From Ga0077527 sp945862135 (GTDB lineage: Bacteria > Pseudomonadota > Gammaproteobacteria > Burkholderiales > SG8-41), in contig CAXNMF010000015.1 of NCBI GenBank assembly GCA_964203275.1, positions 1 to 64,000 of the forward strand: a stretch of DNA of 64,000 nt, given 5' to 3'. The first letter of the stretch is position 1, and each line of letters starts with the position of its first letter. A model generated the notes under the pieces. That model made no database searches. It saw nothing but the letters and a program-made list of their open reading frames with translations, and was not told the origin of the DNA. Positions 1 through 8,430 of the stretch are shown here, in pieces. Position numbers and translations under genes: made by a program.

Positions 1-614
1 TCCGCTGGGGCATGGGCTGGTTCATTTTTTCCGAAGTCATGTTTTTTGCAGCTTTCTTCGGCGTGCTTTTCTACATGCGGGTGATTTCAGTTCCCGATCT
101 GGGGTCCCTGATTCACCAGGAGCTACTCTGGCCCGGATTCAAGTCGAGCTGGCCGGCGACGGGCCCTGGTATCAAGGAAACGTTTTCGCCGATGGGTGCC
201 TGGGGCATCCCGGCGCTGAACACCGCACTGTTGCTGACCTCAGGGGTCACGCTGACCTGGGCGCATTGGGCGCTGCTCAAGAACAAGCGTATGCAACTGA
301 TCTGGGGCCTGGCGCTGACCATTGCGCTTGGTATGGTTTTCCTCGGTTTCCAGATTTACGAGTACATGCACGCCTACAGTGATCTGAACCTGAAGCTGAC
401 GATGGGTGCTTACGGCGCGACGTTCTTTATGCTGACCGGATTTCACGGATTCCATGTCACCGTTGGCACCATCATGTTGTGGGTCATCCTATTTCGCAGC
501 GTGGCCGGGCATTTCACGCCGGAAAGCCATTTCGGTTTCGAGGGGGTTGCCTGGTATTGGCACTTTGTTGACGTGGTCTGGCTGCTGCTGTTTGTGGTCG
601 TATACTGGCTGTAA
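1..614 (+). CDS. ctaE: cytochrome c oxidase subunit III, 5' end outside window
   Basis: This is the C-terminal ~203 residues of the aa3-type oxidase subunit III, an inner-membrane protein of the terminal oxidase complex. The frame is open from base 3 and ends at TAA 612-614. Several hydrophobic segments are visible, with family-typical stretches such as GWFIFSEVMFF, GFHGFHVTVGT and AWYWHFVDVVWLLLF, whose His and Glu residues are conserved in subunit III. The genes that follow (SURF1, SCO, ctaA, ctaB) are the assembly factors expected for this oxidase. The start codon and N-terminal helices lie upstream of the window. Confidence 0.95.
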   Translation, partial: RWGMGWFIFSEVMFFAAFFGVLFYMRVISVPDLGSLIHQELLWPGFKSSWPATGPGIKETFSPMGAWGIPALNTALLLTSGVTLTWAHWALLKNKRMQLIWGLALTIALGMVFLGFQIYEYMHAYSDLNLKLTMGAYGATFFMLTGFHGFHVTVGTIMLWVILFRSVAGHFTPESHFGFEGVAWYWHFVDVVWLLLFVVVYWL

Positions 615-707
615 CGGTTAAGGCGGCGAGCCGCGCAGCTTGGCATACGAAAGCCGGCAAAGCACGGTTCGCACGGGGAGGGGGTTACCCCGATTCGGGG
701 ATTCAGG

Positions 708-734
708 CGCCGCGGAAACTGCGGCGTTTTTTTT
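708..734 (+). terminator. rho-independent terminator after oxidase subunit III
   Basis: A perfect 6-bp GC stem CGCCGC / GCGGCG encloses a 7-nt loop and is followed by eight T (727-734). It lies 94 bases after the subunit III stop codon and ends the structural oxidase operon before the convergent small gene on the minus strand. Confidence 0.85.
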
Positions 735-770
735 GGCAAGCGCTTGTAGAACGACCGTGCGGACGCAATG

Positions 771-965
771 TCAAATACGCGTGGTGATCAGGCCAAAATG
801 GAATCCGAGCATCAGCAGCAGAAAAAGCGCAACGGAAAGTGCCACCCTTACAGTGAGCGCCTTTACGGTGCGTTCAGTCGTGCCGCGATCGTGAATCATG
901 TAATACAGCGCCGAGCCCAGGCTGCCCAGAATGACGATGATGAAAAGTATGACAATGATTCGCAT
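771..965 (-). CDS. DUF2909 twin-transmembrane small protein
   Basis: A 64-residue protein made almost wholly of two hydrophobic segments (about residues 2-23 and 42-60) joined by a short charged loop with HDRGTTERT. This matches the small twin-transmembrane DUF2909 family, usually found beside SURF1 in the cytochrome oxidase locus of betaproteobacteria. The ATG at 965 is preferred because it starts directly at the first membrane helix; an upstream ATG at 1028 would overlap the SURF1 start and add unrelated residues. Function unknown; an oxidase assembly role is inferred only from position. Confidence 0.8.
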   Translation of the reverse strand: MRIIVILFIIVILGSLGSALYYMIHDRGTTERTVKALTVRVALSVALFLLLMLGFHFGLITTRI

Positions 966-1003
966 GATGATATGCACCGCAGTGTAACCCAACCGGAAAG
1001 TCC

Positions 1004-1732
1004 ATGGCGTCAATCCGCTTAGGCGCATTTGTATTTCGTCCCCGGCTGCTGACCACTGCCCTCGCGCTCTTCGGCATAGTCCTGACTTTTTTTCTTGGAC
1101 AGTGGCAGATCGGGCGCGCGGACTATAAGGAGGGTCTTCAGCTCCGGCAGGATGCGCTGGTTCGCGAACCAGCAGTACGAATTACCGCATCACCACTGGA
1201 CGCGGATGACGTCATGCTGCGCAAGGTTGAAGTTCGCGGCGAGTTTGATCCCAGATATACGGTCTTTGTAGATAATCGCCTGTACAAGCACCAGCCCGGT
1301 TATCACGTTGCCACACCATTGCGCATTGCCGGCTCGCAACGTTACGTGCTGGTCAACCGCGGCTGGGTCCCCGCCAATCTTGATCGCAGCATGCCGGTGA
1401 TCAAGACCCCCGAAGGTGAGCAGCTGGTCAAAGGGACGGCAGTCGCCTACAGCGAACGTTACATAGAACTGTCGACAAAGGTTGCTGAGGGTAATGTCTG
1501 GCAGAACCTGGTGCTTGAACGTTATCACCAGGCCACACGTCTGGATCTGCAGCCATTTCTGATTCAACAGGACAGCGGTGTCGATGACGGTATCCGGCGC
1601 GAATGGAGTCGGCCCGATCTCGGGCGCAATACGCACCTGGCTTATGCGTTTCAATGGTACGCGTTGAGCCTGGCCATGTTCATTTATTATCTGGTGACCC
1701 ATGTCAAACGAAGCCCCACCGACCAGCCGTAA
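1004..1732 (+). CDS. SURF1 family cytochrome oxidase biogenesis protein
   Basis: A 242-residue inner-membrane protein with an N-terminal helix (about residues 14-32, followed by the family-typical GQWQ..RADYKE) and a C-terminal helix (about 215-233), separated by a periplasmic domain. Signature stretches include VEVRGEFDP, VDNR, GYHVATPLR and VLVNRGWVP, diagnostic of SURF1. SURF1 helps place heme A in oxidase subunit I. Its last 32 bases overlap the start of the next gene, so the two are probably translationally coupled. Length is normal for bacterial SURF1. Confidence 0.93.
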   Translation: MASIRLGAFVFRPRLLTTALALFGIVLTFFLGQWQIGRADYKEGLQLRQDALVREPAVRITASPLDADDVMLRKVEVRGEFDPRYTVFVDNRLYKHQPGYHVATPLRIAGSQRYVLVNRGWVPANLDRSMPVIKTPEGEQLVKGTAVAYSERYIELSTKVAEGNVWQNLVLERYHQATRLDLQPFLIQQDSGVDDGIRREWSRPDLGRNTHLAYAFQWYALSLAMFIYYLVTHVKRSPTDQP

Positions 1733-2276
1733 AACGTTATGGCTGGTTGCCGCAGTATGTATTGCCCCGTTTATCGCCTCGTTTGCCACCTATTATTTTT
1801 ATCAGCCCGAGGGGCGCGTCAATTACGGGGATTTGATGGATGCGCGGCAGTTGCCGCGGACTCCGCTGACGCTGGCCGACGGCGGAGCCTTTTCGCTGAA
1901 ACAGCTCGAAGGCAAATGGCTTTTTATTGTTGTTGATGACGTCACTTGCGATGCGTATTGCGAAAAAAAGCTGTGGCAGATTCGCCAAGTGCGCAAGACA
2001 CAGGGAAAATATCCGGAGCGCATAGAGCGGGTGTGGCTGATGACCGGGCAGGGTGATCCCGCGCAGCGTCTGCGCAGCGAGTTTGATGGTACTTGGCTGG
2101 TGAAGGCTGTGGACAGCAAGGTGCTGGGTGCGCTCCCGTTCGAGGGCGCAATCACTGATCATATTTACCTGGTCGATCCGCTGGGCAATCTCGTATTGCG
2201 CTATCCGCGCGATGCCGATCCCAGCCGCATGCGCAAGGATCTGGAGCGCCTGCTTAAAGTGTCGCGCATCGGCTGA
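1701..2276 (+). CDS. SCO1/SenC-like thioredoxin-fold protein of the cox locus
   Basis: A 191-residue protein with one N-terminal membrane anchor (about residues 12-32) and a periplasmic thioredoxin-like domain. It keeps a CxxxC pair (C83 and C87, in TCDAYC) and a His near residue 154 in a DHIYLVDPLGN stretch, the same three ligand types as copper-binding SCO proteins, but is otherwise distant from the canonical SCO1 encoded at 4200. It is common in betaproteobacterial cox loci between SURF1 and ctaA. A role in copper delivery or thiol reduction during oxidase assembly is inferred from motif and position. Confidence 0.75.
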   Translation: MSNEAPPTSRKTLWLVAAVCIAPFIASFATYYFYQPEGRVNYGDLMDARQLPRTPLTLADGGAFSLKQLEGKWLFIVVDDVTCDAYCEKKLWQIRQVRKTQGKYPERIERVWLMTGQGDPAQRLRSEFDGTWLVKAVDSKVLGALPFEGAITDHIYLVDPLGNLVLRYPRDADPSRMRKDLERLLKVSRIG

Positions 2277-2306
2277 CTTCGCAACCTTTTTTTAACGAGT
2301 AAATAA

Positions 2307-3293
2307 ATGTTCCGGAAGCTCGTCTGGTTTGCCGTTTTTTACACCTTTTTTGTCGTTGTCGTCGGTGCTTATGTGAGGCTCTCCGATGCCGGGCTGGGCT
2401 GCCCGGACTGGCCGGGTTGTTACGGCGAACTCACTCCTCATCATGCGCAGGACGATATTGCCAAGGCGGTCAGTGAACAGGGTGGCACGCATGGTCCGGT
2501 ATCGCTCGGAAAGGCCTGGAAGGAAATGTTCCATCGTTATATCGCTGGCGGTCTGGGTCTGTTGATTCTTGCCATTGCGGCAATGGCGTGGCGACAGCGT
2601 CGCGAGTTGCAACAGTCCCCTTGGCTCGCGCTCAGTCTGCCTGTGGTGGTGCTGTTCCAGGCGGCCCTGGGCATGTGGACTGTGACCCTGCTGTTGAAGC
2701 CGGTGATCGTAACGCTGCATCTGCTGGGGGGGATGACGACGCTGGTACTGCTGGCCTGGCTTGGTATGCGCCAGGAACGGTTTCAGGCGGTTTCCAGATC
2801 TGCGGCAAGGCTGCGGCCGTGGGCTGTGATGGCATTGATGATCGTCATCATCCAGATTGCACTTGGCGGTTGGGTATCAACCAATTACGCCGCGCTGGCT
2901 TGCGTCGATTTGCCGACCTGTCACGGTGAATGGATGCCACAGATGGATTTCCGTCATGGCTTCCAGCTGGTGCGTGAGCTCGGAATGACCGCGGCGGGCA
3001 CCCATTTGAGTTATGACGCGATTACCGCGATCCACTGGACCCACCGAGTCGGCGCAGTGGTGACCTTTTTATACGTTGGCGGTTTTGGCCTGGTGCTGGC
3101 GCGTACCGCCGGTTTCGGGCGCCATGGCGCTGCATTGCTGGCTGTATTGCTGGCGCAGGTCGGTCTGGGCATCGCCAACGTACTGGCCGGTTTGCCGCTG
3201 GCCGTGGCTGCCGCGCACAACGCCGGGGCCGCGATTTTATTGGTGACCATGGTGATGATAAACTTCGCCCTCCGCCAGAAGCCCTCATCCTGA
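2307..3293 (+). CDS. ctaA: heme A synthase (COX15/CtaA)
   Basis: A 328-residue, eight-helix inner-membrane enzyme that oxidises the C8 methyl of heme O to give heme A. The two-fold repeated four-helix architecture is visible, with conserved His at 76 (FHRYIAGG), 138 (LHLLGG), 246 (HWTHRVGA) and 304 (AHNAGA), and cysteine pairs C32/C38 and C199/C205 in the periplasmic loops. The start ATG is preceded by an AT-rich leader with no clear ribosome-binding site. The stop overlaps the ctaB start in TGATG, so the heme O and heme A steps are coupled. Confidence 0.95.
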   Translation: MFRKLVWFAVFYTFFVVVVGAYVRLSDAGLGCPDWPGCYGELTPHHAQDDIAKAVSEQGGTHGPVSLGKAWKEMFHRYIAGGLGLLILAIAAMAWRQRRELQQSPWLALSLPVVVLFQAALGMWTVTLLLKPVIVTLHLLGGMTTLVLLAWLGMRQERFQAVSRSAARLRPWAVMALMIVIIQIALGGWVSTNYAALACVDLPTCHGEWMPQMDFRHGFQLVRELGMTAAGTHLSYDAITAIHWTHRVGAVVTFLYVGGFGLVLARTAGFGRHGAALLAVLLAQVGLGIANVLAGLPLAVAAAHNAGAAILLVTMVMINFALRQKPSS

Positions 3294-4192
3294 TGTCCTC
3301 CACCGTCGCTGATACCTCATTGTCGTCCCGCATCCAGCAGTTTTACGCGCTGACCAAGCCGCGCGTGGTATCGCTTATCGTGTTCACGGCTGTGATCGGC
3401 ATGTTCCTGGCGACACCGGGCATGGTGCCGGTCACCATCCTGTTTGCGGCGACAGTGGGTATTGCCCTGGTGGCGGGCGCAGCGGCAGCAGTGAACTGTC
3501 TGGTCGAGCAGAAAATCGACGCACTGATGACGCGCACCAAATATCGTCCGTTACCGCGCGGGCAGATCACGCCGCTGGAGACACTGATTTTTTCCGGTAT
3601 TGTCGGCGGGATCGGACTGGCCTTGCTCTATCACTGGGTCAACCCGCTGACGATGTGGCTGACGCTGGCGACCTTTGTCGGTTATGCCGTCATTTACACG
3701 GTAATCCTCAAGCCGATGACCCCGCAGAATATTGTCATCGGTGGCGCTTCGGGAGCAATGCCGCCGGTTCTCGGCTGGGCGGCTGTCACCGGTGATGTCA
3801 CGCCACAGGCGCTGACACTGTTCCTGATCATTTTTGCATGGACCCCGCCGCATTTCTGGGCGCTGGCCCTGTACCGCAAGCATGAATACGCCAAGGCAGG
3901 TGTTCCGATGCTGCCGGTAACGCACGGCGACAAATTTACCCGCCTGCACGTGTTGCTCTACACCATTGTGTTGCTGGCCTGTTCGGCGCTGCCTTTTGTG
4001 ACCCGCTTGAGTGGAATGACTTACCTGATCGCGGCGATGGTGCTTGGCGCCGTGTTCATGTTTTATGCGGTGAAGATTTATACCGAGTACAGCGATGCGC
4101 TGGCGCGGCGCACATTTCGTTATTCGATTCTTTATCTGACTCTCATTTTTGCCGCTCTGCTGGTTGATCATTACCTGCAGCTGTTTTTCTGA
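3293..4192 (+). CDS. ctaB: protoheme IX farnesyltransferase (heme O synthase)
   Basis: A 299-residue UbiA-superfamily prenyltransferase with about nine membrane helices that adds the farnesyl tail to heme B, giving heme O for CtaA. The first Asp-rich site is seen as NCLVEQKIDALMTRTKYRP (about residues 66-84), and the second conserved site as FAWTPPHFWALALYRKHEY. The ATG at 3293 shares a base with the ctaA stop. Length and motifs are normal for the family. Confidence 0.96.
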   Translation: MSSTVADTSLSSRIQQFYALTKPRVVSLIVFTAVIGMFLATPGMVPVTILFAATVGIALVAGAAAAVNCLVEQKIDALMTRTKYRPLPRGQITPLETLIFSGIVGGIGLALLYHWVNPLTMWLTLATFVGYAVIYTVILKPMTPQNIVIGGASGAMPPVLGWAAVTGDVTPQALTLFLIIFAWTPPHFWALALYRKHEYAKAGVPMLPVTHGDKFTRLHVLLYTIVLLACSALPFVTRLSGMTYLIAAMVLGAVFMFYAVKIYTEYSDALARRTFRYSILYLTLIFAALLVDHYLQLFF

Positions 4193-4199
4193 GCATCTG

Positions 4200-4787
4200 A
4201 TGAAAACTTTTGTCGCGGTACTGCTGGCAGGCCTGGTTTTTGCGCTTTCCGGTTGTGGCGAACAGGGTGACAAACCCGTGTTCAAGCTGACCGATGTAAC
4301 CGGCGCCTCGTTTGGCAAGACGCTCGAGTTGAGCGATCACAACGGACAGCGGCGTACACTGGCCGATTTCAAGGGCAAGGTGGTCGCGCTGTTTTTCGGT
4401 TTCACCCATTGTCCTGACGTATGCCCGACGACCCTTTCTGAAATGGCGGTTGTAATGAAGGAACTCGGTGCGGATGCCGGACGCCTTCAGGTCCTGTTCG
4501 TTTCGGTTGATCCGGAGCGTGACACTGCAGACGTGCTCAAGCGATACGTGCCTGCCTTTAATCCGTCATTCCTCGGACTCACCGGAAGTGCTGATGAAAT
4601 TGCCCGCGCTGCCAAGGAATTCAAGATTTATTACCAGAAGCAACCGCTGAAAGGCGGCGGTTACACCATGGATCATTCCGCCGGTACCTACATTATTGAC
4701 GGCGAGGGTCGCCTGCGGCTGTTTGCCCAGTATGGTGCCGGGGCTCCTGCATTGCTGCATGACATCCGGCAGTTGCTGAAGAAATAA
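4200..4787 (+). CDS. SCO family copper chaperone lipoprotein
   Basis: A 195-residue SCO1/SenC protein for copper insertion into the CuA centre of the oxidase. The sequence begins with a lipoprotein signal (LSGC, lipidated Cys at 19), followed by the thioredoxin-fold domain with CPDVC (C71, C75) and the third ligand His at 159 in MDHSAGTY. The ATG at 4200 is chosen because it starts directly at the signal peptide; a longer form from 4149 would run back into ctaB. It is the last gene of the assembly operon and is followed by a strong terminator. Confidence 0.94.
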   Translation: MKTFVAVLLAGLVFALSGCGEQGDKPVFKLTDVTGASFGKTLELSDHNGQRRTLADFKGKVVALFFGFTHCPDVCPTTLSEMAVVMKELGADAGRLQVLFVSVDPERDTADVLKRYVPAFNPSFLGLTGSADEIARAAKEFKIYYQKQPLKGGGYTMDHSAGTYIIDGEGRLRLFAQYGAGAPALLHDIRQLLKK

Positions 4788-4816
4788 AAAAAGCCCCGGG
4801 ACTCCGGGGCTTTTTT
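4786..4816. terminator. bidirectional terminator between SCO and rpoH
   Basis: The stem AGCCCCGG / CCGGGGCT has a 4-nt loop, an A run on its left side and a T run on its right. It can therefore end transcription of the SCO operon on the plus strand and of the convergent rpoH gene on the minus strand. The stem starts five bases after the SCO stop codon. Confidence 0.92.
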
Positions 4817-4833
4817 GTTTTTGGCGCAGCGGT

Positions 4834-5679
<846 letters not shown>

Positions 5680-5704
5680 CGTGAGCTCCTTCATGCGAAT
5701 GAGT

Positions 5705-5731
5705 TTAGCACTCTCTGTTTAAGAGTGCCAA
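5705..5731 (-). promoter_or_regulatory. CIRCE operator (HrcA site) upstream of rpoH
   Basis: The inverted repeat TTAGCACTC - N9 - GAGTGCCAA differs from the CIRCE consensus (TTAGCACTC-N9-GAGTGCTAA) at one base. It is in the correct spacing and lies between ftsX and rpoH, with its inner edge 26 bases before the rpoH start codon. CIRCE is bound by the heat-shock repressor HrcA, so rpoH itself should be under HrcA control. No convincing -35/-10 pair was found, so the promoter is not marked. Confidence 0.9.
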
Positions 5732-5786
5732 TAACCCCCCGGAGTTCCCTTGACGACCTTATAAAAATTTCTTTAAAAACAAATAC

Positions 5787-6695
5787 TTAATTCGGATTGT
5801 GAGCGCTGAGGTGGCGTCGCACGGAAAGCCAGGCGCCAAACCAGCCTAATCCGGCCGCAAACAGCAGTGCGAACAGGCTGTCTGCCCAGGCCAGGTGTAC
5901 CAATTCCAGCGGGACGCCATAAAGTGCGGCGAGCGGACGCAGCTGGTTGTTGAATATCAGAAGGCTTAACGCGGTCAGCAACCAGGCTGCAATACCACCG
6001 GCAATGCCGATGAGTCCTCCAAAATACAAAAATGGACGCTGGATCCAGCCGTCGGTTGCACCGATCAGTTTGGTGACTTCGATTTCGTCGCGTTGGGTCA
6101 GGATTTGCAGACGAATGGTGTTGAAGGTGATGGCAATCAGTGCCAGCGCCAGCGCCGCTGCGAGCATCATGATTGCGTAGCGTCCAATGGCTAGCAGGCT
6201 GTCCAGTCTTCGCGCCCAATCAGAATCTACATGCGCTTCGGCGACTTTCGGCCAGGCCGCGAATTCTGCGCGCAGGGTTTCCAGGGCTGCGGCATCGTTG
6301 GCGCCGGCCGTGACGATAAATGCATCGGGCAGCGGATTGCCGGAAAGACCTGCCGCAACATCGGCGAGTCCGGAACGGGATTTCAGGGTTTCCAGAGCCT
6401 GCGCGCGCGGCACGAAGCGGAATCCGGCAAGACCGTCACGTGCTTTGAGGCGTTGCTCAATGAGGCGTACGTCAGATGCGTTGGCATCCGCTACCAGAAA
6501 AATGCTGATCTCCGGTTGCGGTGTGAAGTCTCGTGCGAGGCCCTGAAGGTTTGCCAGAACCACATAAAAGCCCAGTGGCAGTGCAAGCGCGATACCGATG
6601 ACCGTGATATTCAGCAGATTGGCCAAAGGTGATGCCCAAAGCCGCGAAAAGGCGCTGACGCAGGCCCTGCGGTGCGCTGCAGCCCAGGTTTTCAT
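5787..6695 (-). CDS. ftsX: cell division protein FtsX
   Basis: A 302-residue inner-membrane permease-like partner of FtsE, which controls peptidoglycan amidases at the septum. It has the expected layout: a cytoplasmic N-terminus, a first helix (about residues 25-50), a large extracellular domain to about 170, then three helices (about 170-195, 220-245, 270-290). TQRDEIEVTKLIGAT is the conserved cytoplasmic coupling stretch. The start overlaps the ftsE stop by four bases, so FtsE and FtsX are translationally coupled. Confidence 0.95.
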   Translation of the reverse strand: MKTWAAAHRRACVSAFSRLWASPLANLLNITVIGIALALPLGFYVVLANLQGLARDFTPQPEISIFLVADANASDVRLIEQRLKARDGLAGFRFVPRAQALETLKSRSGLADVAAGLSGNPLPDAFIVTAGANDAAALETLRAEFAAWPKVAEAHVDSDWARRLDSLLAIGRYAIMMLAAALALALIAITFNTIRLQILTQRDEIEVTKLIGATDGWIQRPFLYFGGLIGIAGGIAAWLLTALSLLIFNNQLRPLAALYGVPLELVHLAWADSLFALLFAAGLGWFGAWLSVRRHLSAHNPN

Positions 6696-7351
6696 TCGAC
6701 GAGCCTTCCGCCGCGGATTGTCACTACGCGCGGATTCAGCCGCGCGGCCAACTGTGCGTCATGGGTCGCCAGTACGACCGTCACACCGACCTGATTGAAG
6801 TCGCTGAACAGCGTGCCGATTTCAGTGGCGTATTCTGCATCCAGATTGCCGGTCGGTTCGTCCGCGAGCAGGACAGCCGGACGGTGAACGATAGCCCGGG
6901 CTATGCAAAGGCGCTGTTGTTCACCACCGGACAGCGTGATCGGTCGCGCTTTTTCCTTGTGCAGCAGACCGACTTTGTCGAGTGCTGCGCGGGCGCGTCT
7001 TGCACCCTCGCGGCGGTCGAATCCGCTGATGTCGAGCGGCAGCATTACATTCTCGAAGGCGTTTCGGTCGAACAGCAGTTTATGGTCCTGGAAAACGAGA
7101 CCGAAATTGCGGCGCAGGAAAGGGATGCCGCGGGCGCGTAACGAACCGATATTCTGGCCGTTGACGATCACCGACCCGGTCGTGGGTCGCTCGATGGCGA
7201 CCATCAGCTTCAGTAGCGTGCTCTTGCCGGCGCCGGAGTGTCCGGTGATGAACACCAGTTCGCCGGTTTCGACGGTCAGCGAGACATTGGCCAGCGCATC
7301 GTGTCCCCCGGGATAACGTTTGCTGACGCCGCTGAGAACGATCTGGGTCAT
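6692..7351 (-). CDS. ftsE: cell division ATP-binding protein FtsE
   Basis: A 219-residue ABC ATPase. Walker A is GHSGAGKST, the signature is LSGGEQQRL and Walker B is LLADEPTGNLD, with the switch His in LATHDAQL. Together with FtsX it forms the ATP-driven complex that activates septal cell-wall hydrolysis. It overlaps ftsY by four bases upstream and ftsX by four bases downstream, giving a tight ftsY-ftsE-ftsX operon. Confidence 0.96.
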   Translation of the reverse strand: MTQIVLSGVSKRYPGGHDALANVSLTVETGELVFITGHSGAGKSTLLKLMVAIERPTTGSVIVNGQNIGSLRARGIPFLRRNFGLVFQDHKLLFDRNAFENVMLPLDISGFDRREGARRARAALDKVGLLHKEKARPITLSGGEQQRLCIARAIVHRPAVLLADEPTGNLDAEYATEIGTLFSDFNQVGVTVVLATHDAQLAARLNPRVVTIRGGRLVE

Positions 7352-8319
7352 GTGTCGAGCAGTGCTGCGACAAAGTCGTCGGCAACAAACGGACGCAGGT
7401 CATCGACACCTTCGCCGACACCGATAAAACGCACCGGTACGGGTTTCCCCCCGGAGCGGCTCAGTGCGATTCCGGCGATGACGCCTCCCTTTGCGGTTCC
7501 GTCGAGTTTGGTCAAAACCAGCCCGGTCACACCCACCGCAGCATCAAAAGCCGAGAGTTGCGCCAGTGCGTTCTGCCCGGTATTGGCATCCAGTACAAGC
7601 AGCACTTCGTGCGGTGCGCCCGGCATGGCCTTGTCGATGACCCGCTTTACCTTGCGAATCTCATCCATCAGGTTGAGCTGTGTCGGCAAACGTCCAGCGG
7701 TGTCCGCCAGCACGATGTCAATACCGCGCGCGCGAGCGGCATTGATCGCATCGAATATCACGGCTGCTGCATCACCCGACGCCTGGGCAATCACCGTGAC
7801 GTTGTTGCGTTCTCCCCAGGCCGCCAGTTGTTCGCGTGCCGCTGCCCGGAAGGTATCTCCCGCAGCGAGCAGCACGGATTTGCCCTGCGCCTGGAAGTAA
7901 TGCGCCAGTTTGCCGATGGAAGTGGTCTTGCCGGCGCCGTTGACGCCAGCCAGCATGATCACGAATGGTTTGGCCGAACCCGTTTCAAGTGGTTGCGCCA
8001 CGGTTTGCAGCATGTTGCATAATTCGCTGCGCAAACCATCGCGAAGTTGCGATGCGTCGGTGAACTGCCCGCGTCGTGCACGCGTGCGCAGGGCTTCGAG
8101 GAGATGTGAAGTGGCGGCGACACCGACATCTGCGGTCAGCAGCACTGTTTCAAGTTCTTCGTAGAATGCTTCGTCCAGTTTGCGTCCCGCGCCGAAAAGG
8201 CCGCCGAGGCGTGCGCCAAGCTGTTCGCGGGTCTTGCCCAAGCCCTGTTGCAGCCGGGCAAGCCAACCGGTTGCAGGCGCTGCGTCTGAAGGGTCTTTCT
8301 TTTTGCCGAAACCAAACAT
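7348..8319 (-). CDS. ftsY: signal recognition particle receptor FtsY
   Basis: A 323-residue SRP GTPase with a short basic N-terminal A region (MFGFGKKK), the helical N domain and the G domain. Visible GTPase motifs are G1 GVNGAGKT (125-132), G3 DTAGR (206-210) and G4 TKLD (270-273), with the insertion-box stretch DTFRAAAREQL. It docks SRP-ribosome complexes at the membrane. It is the first gene of the ftsYEX operon, and its promoter must lie in the 111 bases shared with the divergent M16 gene. Confidence 0.96.
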   Translation of the reverse strand: MFGFGKKKDPSDAAPATGWLARLQQGLGKTREQLGARLGGLFGAGRKLDEAFYEELETVLLTADVGVAATSHLLEALRTRARRGQFTDASQLRDGLRSELCNMLQTVAQPLETGSAKPFVIMLAGVNGAGKTTSIGKLAHYFQAQGKSVLLAAGDTFRAAAREQLAAWGERNNVTVIAQASGDAAAVIFDAINAARARGIDIVLADTAGRLPTQLNLMDEIRKVKRVIDKAMPGAPHEVLLVLDANTGQNALAQLSAFDAAVGVTGLVLTKLDGTAKGGVIAGIALSRSGGKPVPVRFIGVGEGVDDLRPFVADDFVAALLDT

Positions 8320-8392
8320 GAATGCTGTGGTCAGATGAGGGCGGCGTCGATGGGCGCCGGTCCAGAGGGTTATTTGGCTACAATTCTAACAG

Positions 8393-8413
8393 GGCCTTGC
8401 CGCCGGCAAGGCC
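8393..8413. repeat. perfect 9-bp hairpin in the 5' leader of the M16 gene
   Basis: The arms GGCCTTGCC and GGCAAGGCC are separated by three bases. No T run follows, so it is not a standard terminator. It sits 18 bases before the start codon of the M16 peptidase and close enough to influence translation. A possible -10 box TACAAT is at 8379-8384, but no matching -35 is seen. Confidence 0.4.
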
Positions 8414-8430
8414 GTTCAAGACAGGACGCC

